Origin: Candidatus Poseidoniaceae archaeon
GTDB lineage: Archaea > Thermoplasmatota > Poseidoniia > Poseidoniales > Poseidoniaceae
Assembly: GCA_013330925.1 (NCBI GenBank)
Contig: DUHJ01000067.1
Span: 1-9,507 of the forward strand
Direction: 5' to 3'
DNA: 9,507 bases
How positions within the stretch are numbered: position 1 is the first letter of the stretch; each line of letters begins with the position of its first letter. Made by a program: the position numbers and the translations under genes. This document shows, piece after piece, positions 6,414-9,507 of this stretch. The notes under the pieces were generated by a model. The model worked only from the letters and a program-made list of their open reading frames with translations, was not told where the DNA came from and made no database searches.

Positions 6414-6492
6414 GACCCGTCGTGGGGCCTCCTGCTCATCACCGTGACGGCGTGGCCATCGGGATGATAGCCGAGGCGCTGAGTTCAGCGCC
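6414..6492. promoter_or_regulatory. divergent promoter region, Pcc1-like/thermosome operon and hflX
   Basis: A 79-base gap from which two transcription units run apart. For hflX, a TATA-like GATGATAG (6463-6470) lies about 25 bases before the ATG at 6493, which predicts a transcription start at or very near the ATG and so a leaderless message; no Shine-Dalgarno precedes hflX. For the leftward operon, an AGGAGG motif (6433-6428 on the minus strand) precedes the Pcc1-like ATG, but no clear TATA box was seen. Confidence 0.45.
6475..6492. promoter_or_regulatory. perfect 8-2-8 palindrome abutting the hflX start codon
   Basis: GGCGCTGA-GT-TCAGCGCC is a perfect inverted repeat with 8-base arms and a 2-base spacer, ending at the base before the hflX ATG. 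It fills the space between the TATA-like element (6463-6470) and the predicted transcription start, where a repressor would block polymerase recruitment. If the message is leaderless it would lie mostly outside the transcript, favouring a DNA site over an RNA hairpin. Confidence 0.5.
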
Positions 6493-7863
6493 ATGGCGGA
6501 GCGCGACGTCTTGGCGGGCGCAGGCGGTGTGCTGCTTGGTGCGGCCCGGACCGACCATGCAGGCCGACGCGCCGTGCTGGTGGTCCGAGGCGAACAGGAC
6601 ACGACCGAATTCACCGACCTTGCGGCCACGATGGGGATCGCCATCGTGGACGTCGTCACCCAACGTGGCCGTGAAGACCCGAGGACCTATCTGGGACGAG
6701 GGCGCTTGGACGAGGTCGCCGACGTCCTCCAAAGTGCGCCCGTTGGCCATGCTTGGAAGGGGGCAGACTTGGTGCTGCTTCACACCAACGCCACGCCGCG
6801 TCAACTGGTGGCCACCTCCACCGTCTTGGGCGTGGAAGTCTGGGACCGCGTTCGCTTGCTGCTTGCCTTGTTCACGGCCCACGCTGCCTCGGTCGAAGCG
6901 CGGACGCAGGTCCGTATTGCTCGCCTTCGTTCCGACCGCACCGTCCTGCGTGAACTCATTTCGCAGGAAACCACCGGTGAACGCGCAGGGTACGGTGGCG
7001 CGGGTGCTACCGGAGCCACGGAGGTGTTGGTCACCCTCGGCCGAGAAATCGAAGGCTTGCGTCGACGCCTCCAGCGCCACGCACGGGCGCAATCCGAGCG
7101 GCGGCGGCAACGGACGCGAAGCGGAGCGCGCACGGTCGGATTGGCCGGCTACACCAACGCGGGAAAATCGAGCCTGTTCCGGGCCCTGTCTGGGAAATCT
7201 GTGTTGGTGGAAGACCGGTTGTTTTCGACGCTTGAGACCACCGTTGGACGGATGGAGGCAAGCCCACGCGTCCTCTTGGCGGACACCATCGGGTTCATCG
7301 ACGCCTTGCCGAGCGAGACGCTCGAAGCCTTCCGAGCCACCTTGTCTGAGGCGCTTGAGTGCGACTTGCTGCTGCTGATGGCGGACGCCAGCGATGAGGA
7401 GGAGGAATTGATCCGTCGGTTGAGCACCTCGGTTCGGGAAGTGCAGGACCGGCTGGAAGACGACGACGTGGACGTCATGCTGGTCCTGACGAAAGTGGAC
7501 TTGATCGACGATGAGCAGCGCCGACGTGTGGAGGCACTGGTCGAGGACATCGGTCTGTTCAACCCCACCTTCGTGTCCGCGCACACCGGTAAGGGAATGA
7601 CCGCCCTGCGCGACGCCATCTTGACCCGCCTTCACGGACCGGCCCTTGTGCTTCGAATCGGGGATGCAGAAGACGACGGAAAGCCAGTTGCCGCGCTTGA
7701 GGATGCGGTCAGGCAAGCGGGACTCGTCCTTGAGCGACGCCTCGTCGAAGGAGGCGTGGAATTGCTGCTGTGGTGCGACGGTGCGGACTTGGAGCGGCTG
7801 ATGGCCCACGAACCAAACCGGTTCACCGTCGTTGGGGAAGGCGTGGCCGCCTTCAGGACATGA
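6493..7863 (+). CDS. hflX: HflX-family ribosome-associated GTPase
   Basis: HflX binds the large ribosomal subunit and in bacteria splits stalled ribosomes, notably after heat stress. At 456 aa this protein has the family layout: an N-terminal HflX domain (about 10-135, with YLGRGRLDEV at 66-75 matching the YIGSGKxEEL motif), a helical linker, and a G domain from about residue 213. GTPase motifs are G1 GYTNAGKSS (219-227), G3 DTIG (264-267), G4 TKVD (333-336) and G5 SAHTGKG (362-368); ETTVGR (about 248-253) covers the switch I region. The linker motif that is normally GGxGxRGPGExxxExxRR reads GGAGATGATEVLVTLGRE (168-185), losing the Pro-Gly and one acidic and one basic residue. The ATG at 6493 has a TATA-like element about 25 bases upstream and a palindrome directly before it. 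Its 3' end overlaps the opposing membrane-protein gene by 11 bases. Confidence 0.95.
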   Translation: MAERDVLAGAGGVLLGAARTDHAGRRAVLVVRGEQDTTEFTDLAATMGIAIVDVVTQRGREDPRTYLGRGRLDEVADVLQSAPVGHAWKGADLVLLHTNATPRQLVATSTVLGVEVWDRVRLLLALFTAHAASVEARTQVRIARLRSDRTVLRELISQETTGERAGYGGAGATGATEVLVTLGREIEGLRRRLQRHARAQSERRRQRTRSGARTVGLAGYTNAGKSSLFRALSGKSVLVEDRLFSTLETTVGRMEASPRVLLADTIGFIDALPSETLEAFRATLSEALECDLLLLMADASDEEEELIRRLSTSVREVQDRLEDDDVDVMLVLTKVDLIDDEQRRRVEALVEDIGLFNPTFVSAHTGKGMTALRDAILTRLHGPALVLRIGDAEDDGKPVAALEDAVRQAGLVLERRLVEGGVELLLWCDGADLERLMAHEPNRFTVVGEGVAAFRT

Positions 7864-8743
7864 CCGGCACGAGACGTCTTGGCACAAGGAAGGTCAGGAT
7901 GACCGCGGTCAGGCCAAGGATGCAAGCGCTGTAGAAGTGGCCCATGGTGAACACGCACAGCACCGACCCCACCCGGAGCAGCGGCAGCGAACCGAGACGA
8001 AGTGACGTGACGGCAAAGCCCCCACTGATCATCGCGAGGCCCATGAAGCCGTATCCAATCACGACGTACAATCCGGCAGCAGCAGGATCCATCAGAGGAT
8101 GTTCCATCTGACCCGGCGTGTTGTCGATGGTCCGCAATTCACACGTCGGGGCTCCGTTGTTGCATGGGGCGGAGGAAAACTCGGCTTGGGAGGGGAAATC
8201 GAAGGTGATGGTCGTGAATCCATAGGGCTCAAACAAGGCCGGTGGCGAGAGCAAGGCCCTGTTCGACAGCACGTCGGTGTAGTTGTCCCGTTCAAGCACG
8301 AGGTCCACACGGACCAACCCTGGCGTGAGGTTTTCGAGCAGGTATTCACCCTGAGCGTCGGTTTGGGTTTCCGTGAAAACCCATTGGTTTCCGGTTTCCC
8401 ACTGGACGATGACGGTGACGCCCTCAAGGCCAACGCCGCGGTGGTCCTCGACCGTTCCGCGGAAAATGGCCGTGTCCTCAGGGGCTGCGCGTGCCATCGC
8501 GTACACGAACTCGTCTGGACGGACCACGCCCTGCTCCGGAGAAGCGAAATCCAGACCGTTGACGAACCCCATCAGCGAGACCACAATGACGAGGATGGCG
8601 ATCGAACGGGCCATTGGATGCAATCCTTTGGCCTCGGTGAGCATCACCGCGTCGCTGCTGGCGAAGGTCAGGCCGGTGGCGATTTCCGTCGCCAGCCAAT
8701 CGTCGTCGTCTTCCTCAGACGCGAGCGGTGCCTCCTCATCCAC
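7853..8743 (-). CDS. membrane protein with carboxypeptidase-regulatory-like domain, 296 aa
   Basis: This is not a protein I can name. It starts with an acidic cytoplasmic stretch (residues 1-20, including EEDDDDW), then has a membrane helix at about 45-63. The central region 92-155 has the look of a carboxypeptidase-regulatory-like (transthyretin-type) beta-sandwich: FRGTVED followed by GLEGVTVIVQ, TDAQGEYLLENLTPG and VRVDLVLER. A likely extracellular linker has two cysteines (194, 201) that could form a disulphide. The C-terminus has two to three hydrophobic helices (about 222-246 and 254-288). Such domains usually aid folding or surface attachment rather than catalysis. The start is GTG 8743; ATG 8644 is a shorter alternative that would drop the acidic tail. 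It is divergent from groES and convergent with hflX. Confidence 0.8.
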   Translation of the reverse strand: MDEEAPLASEEDDDDWLATEIATGLTFASSDAVMLTEAKGLHPMARSIAILVIVVSLMGFVNGLDFASPEQGVVRPDEFVYAMARAAPEDTAIFRGTVEDHRGVGLEGVTVIVQWETGNQWVFTETQTDAQGEYLLENLTPGLVRVDLVLERDNYTDVLSNRALLSPPALFEPYGFTTITFDFPSQAEFSSAPCNNGAPTCELRTIDNTPGQMEHPLMDPAAAGLYVVIGYGFMGLAMISGGFAVTSLRLGSLPLLRVGSVLCVFTMGHFYSACILGLTAVILTFLVPRRLVPVMS

Positions 8744-8784
8744 GCCTTGTCGTGGCGACGGTCCGGATTGAACCTGCCGACCGG

Positions 8785-8800
8785 CGCCCGTTCACGGGCG
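8785..8800. promoter_or_regulatory. perfect 7-2-7 palindrome upstream of the membrane-protein gene
   Basis: CGCCCGT-TC-ACGGGCG is a perfect inverted repeat with 7-base arms and a 2-base spacer. It lies immediately downstream of the TATA-like GGTATGTT on the minus strand and just before the predicted start of the leftward transcript. The placement matches that of the hflX palindrome, although the sequence differs. Confidence 0.4.
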
Positions 8801-8851
8801 AACATACCCTCCATTCGTGGGATTGAAATACCACGCCGATTACGCAACCTT

Positions 8852-8869
8852 GAGTTCATTAGTGAACTC
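8852..8869. promoter_or_regulatory. perfect 7-4-7 inverted repeat upstream of groES
   Basis: GAGTTCA-TTAG-TGAACTC is a perfect 7-base inverted repeat with a 4-base loop. It begins where the groES transcript is predicted to start and ends one base before the GGAG Shine-Dalgarno (8870-8873). It could be an operator for a heat-shock repressor overlapping the start of transcription, or, if transcribed, a short hairpin beside the ribosome binding site. It is not the bacterial CIRCE sequence. Confidence 0.5.
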
Positions 8870-8882
8870 GGAGTTGAACCAC

Positions 8883-9152
8883 ATGACCGTAGGCATTGAA
8901 CCGTTGGCAGCGATGGTCCTTCTCGAGATTGAGAAGGCCCCCGAAACGACCGCAGGTGGGCTCTTGCTCCCCGAAGAAGCACGCGACGCGATGAACGTCG
9001 GTCGCGTGTTGGCCGTTGGCCCTGACGCGGAGCACGTCGCTGAGGGCGACCGCGTCATTTACCGGAATTATTCGGGCACGACCATTGAATGGCTCGGCAT
9101 CGAATACCTCCTCATCAAGGAGGAAGACCTCCAAGCAAAGGTGACCAACTGA
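8883..9152 (+). CDS. groES: co-chaperonin GroES (Cpn10)
   Basis: GroES forms the seven-membered lid of the GroEL chamber. The 89-aa product has the family layout: [14 protein letters not shown] (5-18), the mobile loop [12 protein letters not shown] (22-33) whose Leu27-Leu29 corresponds to the IVL tripeptide that docks on GroEL, then VGRVLAVGP (39-47), EGDRVIY (54-60), YSGT (63-66) and [12 protein letters not shown] (74-85). It is shorter than E. coli GroES (97 aa). The loss falls between VGP and EGDRV, where the roof hairpin normally sits. ATG 8883 is chosen because the homology begins there and GGAG lies 9 bases upstream; the frame is open to 8817, but that part is promoter. The groEL gene follows 9 bases downstream. 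This is a bacterial-type protein in an apparently archaeal neighbourhood. Confidence 0.95.
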   Translation: MTVGIEPLAAMVLLEIEKAPETTAGGLLLPEEARDAMNVGRVLAVGPDAEHVAEGDRVIYRNYSGTTIEWLGIEYLLIKEEDLQAKVTN

Positions 9153-9158
9153 GGTGAG
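9151..9158 (+). promoter_or_regulatory. groEL ribosome binding site overlapping the groES stop
   Basis: GAGGTGAG starts inside the groES TGA (9150-9152) and ends 3 bases before the groEL ATG. The same GAGGTGAG overlaps a stop codon in front of the MobA-like gene (887-894). Internal operon genes here carry strong Shine-Dalgarno sequences, while some first genes such as hflX have none, the usual archaeal split between leadered and leaderless translation. Confidence 0.7.
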
Positions 9159-9161
9159 AAC

Positions 9162-9507
9162 ATGGCGAAGCAAATTGTGTACGGAGACGAAGCGCGCAAC
9201 AAGTTGGTCGAAGGCATCGACGCGGTGGCGAACGCGGTCAAGGTGACCCTTGGTCCAGCCGCCCGCACTGTGGTGTTGGAGAAATCGTGGGGCAGTCCGA
9301 CGATCATCAACGACGGCGTGACCATCGCCAAGGACATCGAACTCGAGGACGCCTTCGCGAACATGGGCGCCAAGCTCATCCAAGAAGTGGCCTCGAAGAC
9401 CCAAGACAACGCCGGCGACGGGACCTCCACGGCCTCCGTGATGACCCAAGCCCTGGTGCACCAAGGCATGCGCAACGTGACCGCGGGCGCAAGCCCCGTG
9501 GCCCTCA
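9162..9507 (+). CDS. groEL: chaperonin GroEL (Cpn60, group I), 5' part
   Basis: The frame is open from ATG 9162 to the window edge, giving the first 115 residues of a protein normally about 540 aa. The start matches the family: [18 protein letters not shown] (2-19), VKVTLGP (26-32), [15 protein letters not shown] (49-63), NMGAKLI (67-73) and AGDGTSTAS (84-92). The ATP-site aspartates Asp51 and Asp86 (E. coli 52 and 87) are present; the third lies beyond the window. Differences from the bacterial consensus are GPAART in place of GPKGRN (31-36), Asn50 in place of the usual Lys, and GDGTSTAS in place of GDGTTTAT. It follows groES by 9 bases with a good ribosome binding site, so the two are one operon. 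Group I chaperonins are rare in archaea, with Methanosarcina the classic case, and this one coexists here with a thermosome subunit. Confidence 0.96.
   Translation, partial: MAKQIVYGDEARNKLVEGIDAVANAVKVTLGPAARTVVLEKSWGSPTIINDGVTIAKDIELEDAFANMGAKLIQEVASKTQDNAGDGTSTASVMTQALVHQGMRNVTAGASPVAL

Larger units (their letters stand above)
8744..8882. promoter_or_regulatory. divergent promoter region, membrane-protein gene and groES
   Basis: This 139-base gap is the longest in the window and is more AT-rich than its flanks near groES. For groES, TTGAAATA (8823-8830) is the best TATA candidate and predicts a start of transcription near 8852, about 30 bases before the ATG. For the leftward gene, GGTATGTT (8808-8801 on the minus strand) is TATA-like and predicts a start near 8780. 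GGATTGAA occurs twice, at 8765-8772 and 8820-8827. Two inverted repeats within the gap are listed separately. Confidence 0.5.

Noticed and set aside
6414..6659. N-terminal extension of the Pcc1-like protein
   Set aside because: The 82 upstream codons overlap the hflX coding region in antisense and are Ser/Ala/Arg-rich; the conserved part begins at ATG 6413.
6439..7887. 482-codon open frame on the minus strand across hflX
   Set aside because: It is antisense to a clear HflX with intact GTPase motifs. Its translation is low-complexity and shows no domain, as is common for shadow frames in GC-rich genes.
8765..8827. GGATTGAA direct repeat as paired regulator sites
   Set aside because: Two copies 55 bases apart of an 8-mer that partly overlaps the TATA candidate; too weak on its own to call a binding site.
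8852..8869. CIRCE heat-shock operator upstream of groES
   Set aside because: CIRCE has 9-base arms TTAGCACTC/GAGTGCTAA with a 9-base spacer; this repeat differs in sequence and geometry.
1..9507. CRISPR array, tRNA genes, insertion sequence or prophage genes
   Set aside because: No regularly spaced direct repeats, no tRNA cloverleaf with a TTCRA arm, and no transposase or integrase frames were seen by eye.

Overview
The window is a compact, GC-rich stretch of about 9.5 kb, most likely from a euryarchaeon of the marine Thermoplasmatota type (Marine Group II / Poseidoniales-like). The case for an archaeon is a full-length group II (thermosome/TCP-1) chaperonin preceded by a small Pcc1-like KEOPS protein, TATA-like elements in front of genes that lack Shine-Dalgarno sequences, and an acidic membrane protein. 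Mixed with these are bacterial-type genes: folate-dependent purN and purH, and a groES-groEL pair. The lineage is inferred from gene content only. No rRNA, tRNA, insertion sequence or CRISPR array was seen.

Layout. Positions 27-1467 (+): three tightly spaced genes, made up of two unrecognised helical proteins and a MobA-like nucleotidyltransferase. Positions 1429-2070 (-): purN, convergent with and overlapping the MobA-like gene. Positions 2151-2654 (+): a DUF454 (YbaN-like) membrane protein, divergent from purN. Positions 6413-2655 (-): a probable operon running Pcc1-like protein, divergent thermosome subunit, purH, small membrane protein. Positions 6493-7863 (+): hflX, divergent from that operon. 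Positions 8743-7853 (-): a membrane protein with a carboxypeptidase-regulatory-like domain. Positions 8883 to the window end (+): groES and the first 115 codons of groEL. No stretch above 300 bases lacks a gene; the longest gap is 139 bases, between the membrane protein and groES.

Themes. (1) Protein homeostasis: a group II chaperonin, the ribosome-associated GTPase HflX and a group I GroES/GroEL system lie within 5 kb, so this genome carries both chaperonin classes. (2) De novo purine synthesis with formyl-folate enzymes: PurN for step 3, PurH for the last two steps. (3) Extreme compaction: convergent genes overlap by 39 and 11 bases, and one pair shares the palindrome TGATCA as back-to-back stop codons.

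The least explained signal is a set of short perfect inverted repeats in the few intergenic gaps, at purH, hflX, the membrane-protein gene, groES and the 61-codon gene. Most lie just downstream of a TATA-like stretch, where an archaeal repressor would bind. These were found by eye and need testing in related genomes.
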